Positions 1 through 7,737 of a DNA stretch of 22,006 bases are shown here, piece after piece. Within the stretch, counting starts at the first letter, position 1, and each line of letters starts with the position of its first letter. This DNA is from a virus, in the IMG/VR virus record IMGVR_UViG_3300037882_003033, positions 1 to 22,006 of that record, one strand, 5' to 3'. The notes under the pieces are model-generated. The model was not told the origin of the DNA and searched no databases. It saw only the letters and a list, made by a program, of their open reading frames with translations. The position numbers were made by a program, and so were the translations under genes.

Positions 1-417
1 AAATGGCAAGCACCCTAAAAAATACGTGAATTGAGACAAAACACCTTCGGAAAAGTCGCCATAAACAGGGGCGATATAAAGTCCAGTAATTTTACTGTAT
101 ATCCCACGGATATATCTATCGTCTTTTTTATTTTTATATTCTCCTCTTTCCAACAAAACTATATTGTCAAAGAAAAAATCTCCTAATGATTTCCTAATAT
201 ACTTTTCCTCTGGAGTTATAGAGCAAATATCTCCCTCGTAAATGTCAACGTTATTTATGTCTTTTAATCCAGTAAACTGTTGAATAATTAAATTATTTTG
301 CTGATATGTAGAGCCGTATAATTGGTAATGTTTTCCATCAGCAGAACCGAAAGATGGCAAATTTGTCCACTTTTTTTCATTTAGATCCCAGCATCTAAAT
401 TTAAATTCTCTATTCAT
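1..417 (-). CDS. YopX-family protein (3' end outside window)
   Basis: The first 139 codons of an ORF that starts with ATG at 417 and runs off the left edge without a stop. The N-terminus (MNREFKFRCWDLNEKKW) and the later segment QQFTGLKDINNVDIYEGDIC match the YopX-family pattern (MNREIKFRAWD..., FTGLKDKNGKEIYEGDI), a small protein common in phages and prophages with no established biochemical role. It starts 2 nt after the stop of the upstream 64-aa membrane protein, so the two are probably co-transcribed. The family call rests on motif recognition. The C-terminus is not visible. Confidence 0.85.
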   Translation of the reverse strand, partial: MNREFKFRCWDLNEKKWTNLPSFGSADGKHYQLYGSTYQQNNLIIQQFTGLKDINNVDIYEGDICSITPEEKYIRKSLGDFFFDNIVLLERGEYKNKKDDRYIRGIYSKITGLYIAPVYGDFSEGVLSQFTYFLGCLPF

Positions 418-418
418 A

Positions 419-613
419 TTATTCTTTAATTTTTACGATTACCAAGAAACTAAACAACGATGCCGCAAGTGATACCGGAAGTGCAACCCACCAAGGGGCT
501 ATCAAAAGCACCACCCACAATGTCAGAACAAACGGAACAATCAAAATGAGAGCCAGTATAGCCAGCATTAAAAACAATCCGAAATTGTTGTTTGGTAGTA
601 TTATTTTTTTCAT
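419..613 (-). CDS. Small two-helix membrane protein
   Basis: A 64-aa protein with two strongly hydrophobic segments (about residues 12-35 and 38-60) joined by a short turn containing PWW, and a charged C-terminus (VKIKE). This predicts an inner-membrane hairpin. No family is recognised. It lies directly upstream of the YopX gene. A sigma70-like promoter (678-706) sits about 65 bp before its ATG, so it may head a short operon. A holin-like or superinfection role is possible but unsupported. Confidence 0.7.
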   Translation of the reverse strand: MKKIILPNNNFGLFLMLAILALILIVPFVLTLWVVLLIAPWWVALPVSLAASLFSFLVIVKIKE

Positions 614-677
614 AATTTATTTCTTCTTTAAACCCCTTAATGTAAGTTTTTTCTTTCCGTTTAAACTGATTTCTTTG

Positions 678-706
678 AGATTATCCCTGTTTGGGCGGCG
701 TGTCAA
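678..706 (-). promoter_or_regulatory. Sigma70-like promoter for the small membrane protein
   Basis: On the minus strand, -35 TTGACA (706-701), a 17-bp spacer and -10 TAATCT (683-678). It lies between the RNA ligase stop and the 64-aa ORF. The -35 is perfect; the -10 is weak. Confidence 0.55.
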
Positions 707-777
707 CCCAAATTAATTGTATTTGAAGGTCTGGAACAACAATTTTTTCTTGGCGTTGTTGTCAAGTTCTTTTTTAT

Positions 778-1803
778 CTAATATACGAAAAACGTATGAC
801 GCCCTGTTATTCCCCGCACCCCATAACTATTCAAAATAATTTCTGCGGCTTCTTTTCTAGTTTTATTCTTTAAAGAATCAGCAAACAATCTCATGTGATC
901 CATGATCTTGATAACTTGTTTCCAACCATCCACGACCTTACTTATAATTGGGCGCAACTGTTCCGCTATCTCAAAGTCAAAAGTGGTGAGAAAATGATTA
1001 TAAAACTCATTATAAGAGGGACACTTTAACTCCAAAAACAGATTTATGACGTTTTCTTCGTTTTCAAGCCCAGCTAAGACCTTGTGCAAAAAAAGATATC
1101 GCGCAGCCTTGGATTTTTTTAAGGTTTGTCCATTTTTTGAATAAATTACAATACCCTCGTAATCTGTCCATCCCGCAACGACTTTTTCCATCGCTTCAAG
1201 ATTGTCAAAATTATAACGCTCAGGTCTTTGAACATTCCATTCCTTACCATAAAGGTCAAGGGTGGTTTGTGAAAGATATTGATAATCAGAGTGTTGAACA
1301 ATACCAGTCAACCAAAGAGTAGGTTCGTCGGCTTCTTTAACAACAATTTTGTTGGCATTGCTGTACCACTCAAAAAGAAGAGTAAATTCCTCACTGTTTA
1401 AAACGGGGTTGTCAAAAACGAATGGATATTTTTTGATTAAAAAGCCAATTTCGTAGCCATTGTCCAAGATACGGGCGTCGGAGGTTCCGCGAGTGCGGGC
1501 AACCAATTTACCATTAAATTTTGAAACGATTAAGCATGACCCGTCAACCTTGCGAATAAATTCAAGATTTTCTTTAAGGTTTAAAGGTTCAAATTCGGGC
1601 TTCTCACCGACATTCGTAAATTTTCGAAACGAAAGAGAAACGGGCTTCATATCAGACTTACGCCAGATAGAAGAACGGAAAATTTTGTTGGATTCATCCC
1701 AATCAACTCCCATTGCCTTTGGAAAAACCAAAACGCACTCGTCGCCGCCAACGATACAGTCGCGCAGCACAAAATGTTCAGATGATGGAAGTTGAATCTT
1801 CAT
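778..1803 (-). CDS. T4 Rnl1-like RNA ligase
   Basis: ATP-dependent RNA ligase of the nucleotidyltransferase superfamily, 341 aa. Motif I is KVDGS (K85 is the predicted adenylated lysine). Further motifs are RTRGT (103-107), FEWY (IIIa, 144-147), EGIVIY (IV, 216-221) and LKKSK (V, 228-232). Size and motifs fit T4 RNA ligase 1, which seals 3'-OH and 5'-phosphate ends of cleaved tRNA. The ATG at 1803 is chosen over an in-frame TTG at 1821, because the TTG lies inside the promoter (-35 TTGACT, -10 TATTCT at 1810-1837). The predicted transcription start is at the ATG, so the message may be leaderless. The kinase gene is three genes upstream on the same strand. Stop codon TAG. Confidence 0.9.
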   Translation of the reverse strand: MKIQLPSSEHFVLRDCIVGGDECVLVFPKAMGVDWDESNKIFRSSIWRKSDMKPVSLSFRKFTNVGEKPEFEPLNLKENLEFIRKVDGSCLIVSKFNGKLVARTRGTSDARILDNGYEIGFLIKKYPFVFDNPVLNSEEFTLLFEWYSNANKIVVKEADEPTLWLTGIVQHSDYQYLSQTTLDLYGKEWNVQRPERYNFDNLEAMEKVVAGWTDYEGIVIYSKNGQTLKKSKAARYLFLHKVLAGLENEENVINLFLELKCPSYNEFYNHFLTTFDFEIAEQLRPIISKVVDGWKQVIKIMDHMRLFADSLKNKTRKEAAEIILNSYGVRGITGRHTFFVY

Positions 1804-1809
1804 ACTAGA

Positions 1810-1837
1810 AGAATAACACAACTTGGTCGCGAGTCAA
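1810..1837 (-). promoter_or_regulatory. Promoter of RNA ligase gene (leaderless)
   Basis: Minus strand: -35 TTGACT (1837-1832), 16-bp spacer, -10 TATTCT (1815-1810). Only 6 nt separate the -10 box from the ATG at 1803, so transcription should begin at or next to the start codon. Confidence 0.6.
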
Positions 1838-1844
1838 CAATTAT

Positions 1845-2099
1845 TTACGGTGTTTTCAACCAATCATTAAAATTTTTATCGTATTCTCCGAGCGTCTCTC
1901 TCGGCTCCGCTTTTAAGGGAATATTATTTTTAATTCTATCACGAATTTCTCTAAAATCTGTCAAGCGGGTTGAAAAAATATACGGGGAATGCCACGAATA
2001 AAATTCCATTTTTAATTTGGAGTAGGTCGCGCCGTAATCGGCGGCGTTGTCCAACTCGTTGATTGCGGCGTTAAGCCACGAAATTAATTTCATCAACAT
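1845..2099 (-). CDS. Hypothetical 84-aa protein
   Basis: A small, soluble, charged protein (MLMKLISWLNAAINEL..., then DFREIRDRIKNNIPLKAE). A second ATG at 2093 may be the true start. Its 5' end overlaps the 3' end of the upstream 99-aa gene by 29 nt, which suggests translational coupling in the kinase operon. No family recognised. The position between kinase and RNA ligase is the only functional hint. Confidence 0.55.
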   Translation of the reverse strand: MLMKLISWLNAAINELDNAADYGATYSKLKMEFYSWHSPYIFSTRLTDFREIRDRIKNNIPLKAEPRETLGEYDKNFNDWLKTP

Positions 2100-2370
2100 C
2101 TTCGTAATCGGTAATCATCCTATCTATTTTTTTAACTTCAAAAAACTGAACAATGTAAGGGCTTCCCGCCACAATGCTAATACGAAAATATTGAAATCCA
2201 TGTTCCGAACAATATGCGCGATACAACTTGCCCGTTTGTTTGTGATAAAAAACTTTTTCAACTTCATAATCATTGGGGTCGCCCCGATATGTAAACGGCA
2301 CATCATCAATATGCTGAAGTTGCAATTCAAACTCTTTTAATTCGGGCGAATCTTTAATAAACTCTTTCAT
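2071..2370 (-). CDS. Hypothetical 99-aa protein
   Basis: A 99-aa acidic protein starting MKEFIKDSPELKEFELQL, with aromatic-rich central strands (FQYFRISIVAGSPYIVQFF) that suggest a small beta-rich fold. The start codon overlaps the kinase stop (shared base at 2370), and the 3' end overlaps the next gene, so it is part of the kinase operon. No family recognised. Confidence 0.65.
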   Translation of the reverse strand: MKEFIKDSPELKEFELQLQHIDDVPFTYRGDPNDYEVEKVFYHKQTGKLYRAYCSEHGFQYFRISIVAGSPYIVQFFEVKKIDRMITDYEDVDEINFVA

Positions 2371-2837
2371 TATTCAAAAATCTCCATGATCTCTTCAAAC
2401 CCCTCACTCAAAGCTGGCGGGTTTTTCTTGATATTATTATACATATTCTCAATGATATTGTGAGGAACAAGACGGGTGCGCCCCCGATTTCTCTCGTAAC
2501 AAGTCTCAAGGGGAATATCAAAATGATAGCAGATTGCGGGAACTCCCACCCCTTTTGCAATTTCCACAAGTCTTTCGCGATAAATGGGTTTCGCCGCCGT
2601 AGAATCAAAAATAACATTGAGGCCGAATCTAAGCAACTTTTCTGTCCGCTCGTATGCAGTTTTAAAAATTAAATCGCCCATATTTTGAGCGGAGGCATTA
2701 CCCAAAAGTTCCGCCCTGATTTCGTCGGTGCTCACAATATAAGTGTGGGGAGTTTTTGCCAAAAGGGTTTCGGCATAGGTGCTTTTACCACAGCCGGGAG
2801 TCCCACATAGGCAATACAGCTTATTTTGATTTTTCAT
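2370..2837 (-). CDS. T4-like polynucleotide 5'-kinase (kinase domain only)
   Basis: A 155-aa P-loop kinase resembling the kinase half of T4 polynucleotide kinase. Walker A is GTPGCGKST (12-20), followed by STDEIR (D38, candidate catalytic acid), FDST (78-80), an Arg-rich lid ERNRGRTRLVP (115-125) and NMYNNIKK, all in T4 order. T4 Pnkp has an additional C-terminal HAD 3'-phosphatase, which is absent here. The product should phosphorylate RNA 5'-OH ends before ligation. It neighbours an RNA ligase and a metallophosphoesterase. Its promoter (2844-2872) places transcription start about at the ATG. Confidence 0.87.
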   Translation of the reverse strand: MKNQNKLYCLCGTPGCGKSTYAETLLAKTPHTYIVSTDEIRAELLGNASAQNMGDLIFKTAYERTEKLLRFGLNVIFDSTAAKPIYRERLVEIAKGVGVPAICYHFDIPLETCYERNRGRTRLVPHNIIENMYNNIKKNPPALSEGFEEIMEIFE

Positions 2838-2843
2838 AATTTT

Positions 2844-2872
2844 ATTATGGATTAATTTTGGGTAAATGTCAA
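2844..2872 (-). promoter_or_regulatory. Promoter of the kinase operon
   Basis: Minus strand: -35 TTGACA (2872-2867), 17-bp spacer, -10 CATAAT (2849-2844). The ATG at 2837 follows the -10 after 6 nt, so the transcript is predicted to be leaderless or nearly so. The LAGLIDADG gene starts divergently just upstream. Confidence 0.65.
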
Positions 2873-2893
2873 GGTTTTGATGTAATATATTGT

Positions 2894-3691
2894 ATGACCA
2901 AATCTGAAATTGAGAAGGAACTCATTATAAATCATAAAAATTATAGTTGTAGGGAACTTGCCAAAAAATTAAATGTTCCTTATAGCACTTTACGAAAAAT
3001 TGCTCTGCGTATTAATATAAAATTTACTGCGCGCAAAAATAATTCTGATATTAAAAAATTTAAAAAACTTTCCCCTTTATCTAGTTATATTTTAGGATTT
3101 TTATGGGCAGATGGATCAATCGGAAAAAGAAAGGGAAGGCCTTCTAATGTCGCTACCGAAATAACACAAAAAGACGCTTTTTATTTGGAACAAGCTTATA
3201 ATTTGTGTGGGATTAAATATTCCAAATATGAAAGAACTAGGCCGGGGCGTTCTCCGCAATGCTCTTTAACTATTAACGATTGTTCTTTTACTGAATTTTT
3301 AATTGATGTTTTTGATTTTGATAAAAAATCTCAGAAATTACCTAATCCAAAACTTTTTAAATATTTTGATAGTTTTTTATTAGGTTTTATGGACGGTGAT
3401 GGTTATATTGGTAAACGTGTTGAATTTTCGGGGTCGTATAATTTTGATTGGGGAGTTTTAACGGCTTATTTAGATTCTAAGGGTATTTCTGACTACAGGT
3501 TAAGAAAATATATTTCCCCGAAAACGGGGCATTCTTTATCTTCGGTAAGAATTAATGTTAGGGGTTCTAAATTACTACTTGATACGTTGTATAAACGCCC
3601 CGCTTTTTATTTACCTAGAAAATTTCAAGCTTATAATACATTTTTTGTTTCTTCAAAAGAAAGAAACCCCTCTTCTAAAATCGCAAAATGA
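2894..3691 (+). CDS. Free-standing LAGLIDADG homing endonuclease
   Basis: A plus-strand gene in a minus-strand operon. From the ATG at 2894 it is 265 aa; the TTG at 2858 is less likely. The N-terminus has a helix-turn-helix-like segment (SCRELAKKLNVPYSTLRKIALRI, about 18-40). Two LAGLIDADG helices follow: LGFLWADGSIG (about 67-77) and LLGFMDGDGYIG (about 162-173), each with the catalytic Asp. This is a monomeric two-motif nuclease that spreads by cutting target alleles. Its 3' end overlaps the metallophosphoesterase 3' end by 61 bp (convergent). It separates phosphoesterase from kinase and looks like a recent insertion. Confidence 0.9.
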   Translation: MTKSEIEKELIINHKNYSCRELAKKLNVPYSTLRKIALRINIKFTARKNNSDIKKFKKLSPLSSYILGFLWADGSIGKRKGRPSNVATEITQKDAFYLEQAYNLCGIKYSKYERTRPGRSPQCSLTINDCSFTEFLIDVFDFDKKSQKLPNPKLFKYFDSFLLGFMDGDGYIGKRVEFSGSYNFDWGVLTAYLDSKGISDYRLRKYISPKTGHSLSSVRINVRGSKLLLDTLYKRPAFYLPRKFQAYNTFFVSSKERNPSSKIAK

Positions 3692-4434
3692 GAAAGACTG
3701 GTATCTATGCACCAGTTGGTTGAGATTGGATTTTTCTTATTGGGTAAATGACATGAGGCGGGCTTTTTAAGCGGGGTATGAGCAAAAACTTGATTCCACT
3801 GTTTAATCGGATAAAAATCCGTTAAATGCAACCAAAATGGTCCGCCGCACCCGTCGTTACCCATACGGGTTCCTTGAAACATAAAATGATGCCACTTGTT
3901 ATTGTGACAAGCTTCTATGAAATCTTTTTCCTCTGTTTTGAGATAATCAAGAAGTTCCTCTTTAGAGAAACCTACGACATGACCATATTTTGCCCCCGGT
4001 TTTGCCAATAAATTGTGTTTAAATCCAAATAAATTGGAATAGGTAAATCCGGCATGAGAAAGCATCCAGTTGCCCTCTTCAATATAATGATAGAGTTGGA
4101 GAGACTCAAGTTCGGGCTGAGTAAGGATTGAACGGATTGCACGATTTTTTTCTCCCGTATAACCGGGGCAGTTTAATGCGTTATGGTATGGATAAACATA
4201 ACTTCGATCGTGGTTGCCCCCAATATGAATCCGATTAGGTTGTTGCAGAGAATGCTTCAACCATCTTGCGGTTTTTTCAGCGTCATAGCGGGTGTCATTC
4301 CAATTGTCAAAAAAATCTCCAAGGAATACAACTGTATGAGTTTTCTCAAAATGAGAGGCGAGTTTTTCCGCCGTACTGACTTTGTTGTGGATATCGGGCA
4401 AAATAATAAATTTTTGATTATTAACGTCATTCAT
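3631..4434 (-). CDS. Calcineurin-like metallophosphoesterase
   Basis: A 267-aa protein with the complete metallophosphoesterase motif set: PDIH (D14, H16), GDFFD (D40, D43), GNHD (74-76), LSHAG (125-129) and a late AHTP (the GHxP-like motif). The two-metal site should hydrolyse phosphomono- or diesters. In bacterial Pnkp a phosphatase of this fold is fused between a kinase and a ligase domain. Here kinase and ligase are separate neighbouring genes, so an RNA 2',3'-end phosphatase role is plausible but inferred. Other substrates (nucleotides, proteins) cannot be excluded. The C-terminal coding sequence overlaps the LAGLIDADG gene tail. Confidence 0.85.
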   Translation of the reverse strand: MNDVNNQKFIILPDIHNKVSTAEKLASHFEKTHTVVFLGDFFDNWNDTRYDAEKTARWLKHSLQQPNRIHIGGNHDRSYVYPYHNALNCPGYTGEKNRAIRSILTQPELESLQLYHYIEEGNWMLSHAGFTYSNLFGFKHNLLAKPGAKYGHVVGFSKEELLDYLKTEEKDFIEACHNNKWHHFMFQGTRMGNDGCGGPFWLHLTDFYPIKQWNQVFAHTPLKKPASCHLPNKKNPISTNWCIDTSLSHFAILEEGFLSFEETKNVL

Positions 4435-4448
4435 AAGTTTATTTTATT

Positions 4449-5108
4449 TTATTTTAAAAGAAATGGCACCCACTCCTTAAAAAGTGCTTCTTTAATTAAT
4501 GTTGAGGCCGAAACTGGTCCCGGCTCGGATAATTTATATTGAGGTTTATAACCATATTTAGACTCAAATTCTTCTGGAGGAAGATTAGATTTTAATCTAT
4601 TGATATCTCCACGACTAGGGGCCAAATTCAACCAATTATTCGGAGAACCTTTCTTTTTTTTCTTTGTCCACTCGTCACGACTGGTAACGTGATCAATAGT
4701 CATCTCTTTATAAGATAATTTATCTCCCGTCCAAAAACATTTGCCGCCGTATCTGTCATACAAGTGACGTTTGGTTGGGCGAAACGTTTTAATTGGGATT
4801 TTGTTATAAAACGGCGAAATAATGACTTGTGGGCTACGAATTTCCAACTTTGTAGTTCTTACGCAACTTTCGGGGTCATGTTTGCGCAATGGTAAGTTAA
4901 TCCACTCTTCAAAATTAAGTGGGGTCATTTCAGTAATCTGATCAAAGTCAAAAACTCCGTCACTTTCTTCCCAAAATTCAATTTTTAATGCTTTTTTGGG
5001 AGATTTACAGGAATTCATGTCCTCCAAAGCTTTTTTCAATGTGCAAAAGCCAATTGGAATCCAACTGGAATTTAAGCAGAGAACGCGACTATCTAAAATA
5101 CTTTTCAT
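4449..5108 (-). CDS. HNH endonuclease (HNH_5-like)
   Basis: A 219-aa protein starting with a VLCLNSSWIPIGFCTLKKAL segment, typical of HNH_5-type nucleases (VLVLNASYEPL...). The HNH core is CFWTGDKLSYKEMTIDHVTSRDEW (about 124-147) with DH at 139-140, followed by NNWLNLAPSRGDIN with the distal Asn residues. The usual second CxxC is not evident. It may be a homing or a restriction-type nuclease. It has its own promoter (5138-5165) with a leader of about 25 nt and precedes the phosphoesterase gene by 14 nt. Confidence 0.82.
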   Translation of the reverse strand: MKSILDSRVLCLNSSWIPIGFCTLKKALEDMNSCKSPKKALKIEFWEESDGVFDFDQITEMTPLNFEEWINLPLRKHDPESCVRTTKLEIRSPQVIISPFYNKIPIKTFRPTKRHLYDRYGGKCFWTGDKLSYKEMTIDHVTSRDEWTKKKKKGSPNNWLNLAPSRGDINRLKSNLPPEEFESKYGYKPQYKLSEPGPVSASTLIKEALFKEWVPFLLK

Positions 5109-5137
5109 GGTTATAACTTTTAACTTGTAATATCTCT

Positions 5138-5165
5138 ATTCTCTCCGATTTGGCCGGAAAGTCAA
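5138..5165 (-). promoter_or_regulatory. Promoter of HNH/phosphoesterase genes
   Basis: Minus strand: -35 TTGACT (5165-5160), 16-bp spacer, -10 GAGAAT (5143-5138), upstream of the ATG at 5108. Confidence 0.5.
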
Positions 5166-5172
5166 GGAATTT

Positions 5173-5460
5173 TTACGCCACAATTATATTTAAATCAATG
5201 TTTTCTACATGGCTGCTGATTAAAATGTGGTGATTACCCCGCGCCAATTTAAACGCCCCGATTTCTTTATTCCAGACCTTTCTCGTTGAATTAAATAAAC
5301 AATCACTGATCCACTCCATACATCCATGAAAATTATTAATTTCTGTGGGTTTAATTATAAAATGCGGGTGGCCCATGAAAAACTTATCTCGTTTCTCAAG
5401 GGTCGGCACACTATCAACGCAAACGGCGATATTAAAAACCTCATTTTGCATTGACCACAT
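5173..5460 (-). CDS. Hypothetical 95-aa protein
   Basis: The open frame extends to a TTG at 5502, but that lies in the predicted promoter (5490-5517), so the ATG at 5460 (MWSMQNEVFNIAV) is preferred. The protein is mixed alpha/beta by composition, with GHPHFIIKP and KLARGNHHILISSHVENI segments. No family recognised. It is downstream of the two methyltransferases but probably transcribed separately. Confidence 0.5.
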   Translation of the reverse strand: MWSMQNEVFNIAVCVDSVPTLEKRDKFFMGHPHFIIKPTEINNFHGCMEWISDCLFNSTRKVWNKEIGAFKLARGNHHILISSHVENIDLNIIVA

Positions 5461-5489
5461 TTGTAATTCATTAAAGGTCACTTTAGCCG

Positions 5490-5517
5490 AATTTATCAGC
5501 AATTAACAATATGTCAA
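5490..5517 (-). promoter_or_regulatory. Promoter of the 95-aa hypothetical gene
   Basis: Minus strand: -35 TTGACA (5517-5512), overlapping the end of the methyltransferase gene, 16-bp spacer, -10 TAAATT (5495-5490). Confidence 0.45.
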
Positions 5518-6527
5518 GGCTTTTTCCAACAATATGTTGTATCTTGGCCGAATTTGGCCGGATTTTGGCCGGATTGGTTTGATTGGCGTCTGGAGCTTCT
5601 TACATAAAAAGTCGTATCTACTGCCGCACCAAGCTTTTCCATAAACTTAAATGTATCTGAGATAAAGGGTTTTTTATTAAAATCTGCGATGTTCCAGCAG
5701 AATGTGCCGCCTTGTTTTAGATAATCATTATAAAGGGTTTTTATTACTCCAAAATACCATGTGTCGCGCCACTCTTCATAGCTGGAATATCCCCAAACGG
5801 ATTGAGACTCTTCTTTATCATAAATTTCCAAATTAAAATATGGAGGACTTGAGAGAATAAGATCAAACGCATTAATTGGGGGAATATATCTCGTAATATT
5901 TTCTACACCATCTCTAAATACCTCGGGCTTGATCCTCGTCAAACTATGTAAATCCCAACTGATCCCCTTTAATTCCGTTGCGGTATTAATACAAGGGTCA
6001 AAGCAAGTATATTGTGCGCCAGCGGCCACGGCCCCCAGCATTCTACCCCCCCAACCAGCACAAGGGTCCAAAACATTTTTAGCTTTATAATAATCAACAA
6101 TCATTTTGGCCATTTGAGGCCGATACATTGTAACTTTCGTTAATCCCGCACAAAAATAGATTCCACGGCGCAATTCGGATAGGTATGGCGTAGAATGAGA
6201 TTTGCGGTTCCACCTTAAAACTTTTTCAAGAATACTGGTGTTTTTCCACAATTGAGAGAATGATTTCCCTTTCGTCTCAACGTCCCAAAAATGGGGCATC
6301 CTACTCTCGCACCATTTGAGGCCGATTCTTGACGTTGAATTAATGAAATTGTCATTCGTTGAAAACGAAGTAAGTTTATCCCAGTCCTTTTTTAAATCAG
6401 TATAACTATGTTGGTAATTATAATTGATTAAAGAAAGTTCTTGGGCAAGTTGGGGTAAAATCTTTTCAAATTGTTCGTCTGAAAGTGCGCGAGTTGACCC
6501 CCTGATATTTAAGAATTTCTCTATCAT
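5514..6527 (-). CDS. SAM-dependent DNA methyltransferase (N4/N6 type)
   Basis: A 337-aa protein with a SAM-binding motif I (VLDPCAGWGGRM, about 152-163) followed by the catalytic SSPPYF (226-231), the S/DPPY motif of amino-methylating DNA methyltransferases. The stretch from 120 to 145 (RGIYFCAGLTKVTMYRPQMAK) and the order motif I before SPPY agree with phage DNA methylases. It may modify phage DNA against restriction or be an orphan regulator. The start codon follows the stop of the preceding methyltransferase by 1 nt, so the pair is one operon. A GGCCG-rich triplicated stretch (5543-5578) encodes its Gln/Gly-rich tail. Confidence 0.85.
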   Translation of the reverse strand: MIEKFLNIRGSTRALSDEQFEKILPQLAQELSLINYNYQHSYTDLKKDWDKLTSFSTNDNFINSTSRIGLKWCESRMPHFWDVETKGKSFSQLWKNTSILEKVLRWNRKSHSTPYLSELRRGIYFCAGLTKVTMYRPQMAKMIVDYYKAKNVLDPCAGWGGRMLGAVAAGAQYTCFDPCINTATELKGISWDLHSLTRIKPEVFRDGVENITRYIPPINAFDLILSSPPYFNLEIYDKEESQSVWGYSSYEEWRDTWYFGVIKTLYNDYLKQGGTFCWNIADFNKKPFISDTFKFMEKLGAAVDTTFYVRSSRRQSNQSGQNPAKFGQDTTYCWKKP

Positions 6528-6528
6528 A

Positions 6529-7341
6529 TTAAGGTCTTTGAAATACTAAAACATATTCATGAGTTTTCCACATAATTCTATTCCTTAAATAACCGTTAAT
6601 ACCGGAACAATTCATCGGGTTTGTTTTATTAATTACGGTTTCTTTAAGTTTCCACCCAACGGCGCGAAATTCTTCAATATAATGAGAATGTAATGGAATC
6701 ATTTCCCCGTTTTTTCTTATATCCGCTATAACAAATGCGGCGAATTTTTTTGGTTTTAATTTTCTAAAACAATTTTCTGCAAGAGTTTTAATGGACCTTC
6801 TCCACTCTATTTCCGTTTTAATGTCGGAAATTTGCCCCTTAACACTTTCATATTTTTCGCAACTCCAATAAGGGGGGCAACTAAATATAAAGTCATAATG
6901 TTCATTTTGGACTTCTTTTATCAGAGTTCCATCACTATTGAATAAATCTATGGAAAATTTGGGGTTATTGTGCTTCCAATCCTTTACTTTCTGACGAAGC
7001 TGTAAAAATGTTTTTGGAGAAATTTCAAATCCCGTATAATGACGGTCCATCCAATTTGTGATTAAAGCGCGATCCCGACCCGCGAAGGGGTCTAATACCA
7101 AATCCCCCACGTTACTCCAAACTTTCAATATATTAAATCCTAAAATTGGATTAAATACAGAAAATTTTTGTTTTATGGAAGTGGCTATTCCATTTGATGC
7201 TCGTATGCATTCGTGTTTATCAAGATCGTCCGCGAACAATTCTTTAATTTCTTTAGTTCTTCCGTTTACTTCCCATACTGAACGGGGAACGAAATCCATT
7301 ACCTCTTTATAAGATTTAAATTGACCTAACTCTTTAATCAT
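6529..7341 (-). CDS. SAM-dependent DNA methyltransferase (N4/N6 type), second copy
   Basis: A 270-aa protein with motif I LVLDPFAGRDRA (81-92) and catalytic FSCPPYW (153-159), again ordered motif I then PPY. It is divergent from its neighbour (5514-6527), so the two may recognise different sites or form a heterodimer. The ATG is 1 nt after the stop of a small membrane-protein ORF (TAAT-ATG junction). No Shine-Dalgarno is visible, which implies coupled translation. Confidence 0.85.
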   Translation of the reverse strand: MIKELGQFKSYKEVMDFVPRSVWEVNGRTKEIKELFADDLDKHECIRASNGIATSIKQKFSVFNPILGFNILKVWSNVGDLVLDPFAGRDRALITNWMDRHYTGFEISPKTFLQLRQKVKDWKHNNPKFSIDLFNSDGTLIKEVQNEHYDFIFSCPPYWSCEKYESVKGQISDIKTEIEWRRSIKTLAENCFRKLKPKKFAAFVIADIRKNGEMIPLHSHYIEEFRAVGWKLKETVINKTNPMNCSGINGYLRNRIMWKTHEYVLVFQRP

Positions 7342-7342
7342 A

Positions 7343-7504
7343 TTATCGGTTAAAATAAGTTATAACAGAAATTGGCCAGATTAAAATATGCAAAAGTCGG
7401 TCCTGCAATGTTTGGCAAAATGCTCCCGCAACGAATAATGTCCAGATGGTTCCAATAGAAAAATATAGAACAATAATAGTTAAAATCCAATCAGTAAAAT
7501 TCAT
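7343..7504 (-). CDS. Small membrane protein, 53 aa
   Basis: A short ORF with ATG at 7504 and TAA at 7343-7345. The sequence is MNFTDWILTIIVLYFSIGTI..., with a hydrophobic helix (about 6-32) and a second one (about 36-50) ending FNR. It sits 1 nt before the methyltransferase start and 7 nt after the preceding small ORF, so it belongs to the same transcript. Family unknown. Confidence 0.6.
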   Translation of the reverse strand: MNFTDWILTIIVLYFSIGTIWTLFVAGAFCQTLQDRLLHILIWPISVITYFNR

Positions 7505-7511
7505 AATTAAA

Positions 7512-7661
7512 TTAATCCGCGCCCTCTATGTTGTTTGAGTTGGTTTGGTCTGTCCAAAGACACCTTCTATTTAGTGTCCACATAATAAATGATAAATCTC
7601 GGATCATTTGAGTTTTCAACGTGGCCAAGCTTACGGTTGGCTTTGTATATCTTTTTTGCAT
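7512..7661 (-). CDS. Small hypothetical protein, 49 aa
   Basis: ATG at 7661 (MQKRYTKPTVSLATL...), basic N-terminus, no recognised domain. The open frame extends upstream to a TTG at 7697, but that TTG lies in the -35 box. A promoter (7669-7697) places transcription start about at this ATG, so it is probably the leaderless first gene of the methyltransferase operon. Confidence 0.45.
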   Translation of the reverse strand: MQKRYTKPTVSLATLKTQMIRDLSFIMWTLNRRCLWTDQTNSNNIEGAD

Positions 7662-7668
7662 TGTGTTT

Positions 7669-7697
7669 ATGATAGAATAGTTTGAGTAAAAAAGCAA
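7669..7697 (-). promoter_or_regulatory. Promoter of the methyltransferase operon
   Basis: Minus strand: -35 TTGCTT (7697-7692), 17-bp spacer, -10 TATCAT (7674-7669). The spacer and -10 region carry the 14-mer CTCAAACTATTCTA, which recurs at the lipoprotein promoter (9968-9981). It starts just after the terminator of the large ncRNA. Confidence 0.6.
7673..7686 (-). repeat. 14-mer CTCAAACTATTCTA, copy 1
   Basis: Identical 14-mer also at 9968-9981 (minus) and 21246-21259 (plus). The two minus copies lie in the spacer/-10 region of promoters. Confidence 0.6.
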
Positions 7698-7701
7698 TAA
7701 T

Positions 7702-7737
7702 AAAAAAGAGCGACCTTACGTTTCCGCATGATCGCTC
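7702..7737 (-). terminator. Intrinsic terminator of the large ncRNA
   Basis: In the minus-strand RNA the stem is GAGCGATC...GTCGCTC with an inner TGCG-GAAA-CGTA hairpin, followed directly by UUUUUU. It is one of the strongest terminators in the window. Confidence 0.85.

Noticed and set aside
1804-1821. TTG start giving an RNA ligase six residues longer
   Set aside because: The TTG lies within the spacer/-10 region of the promoter; the ATG at 1803 fits the predicted transcript start.
5543-5578. Three GGCCG-containing repeats as a possible regulatory array
   Set aside because: They are in frame in the methyltransferase C-terminus and explain its Gln/Gly-rich tail; only three imperfect units.
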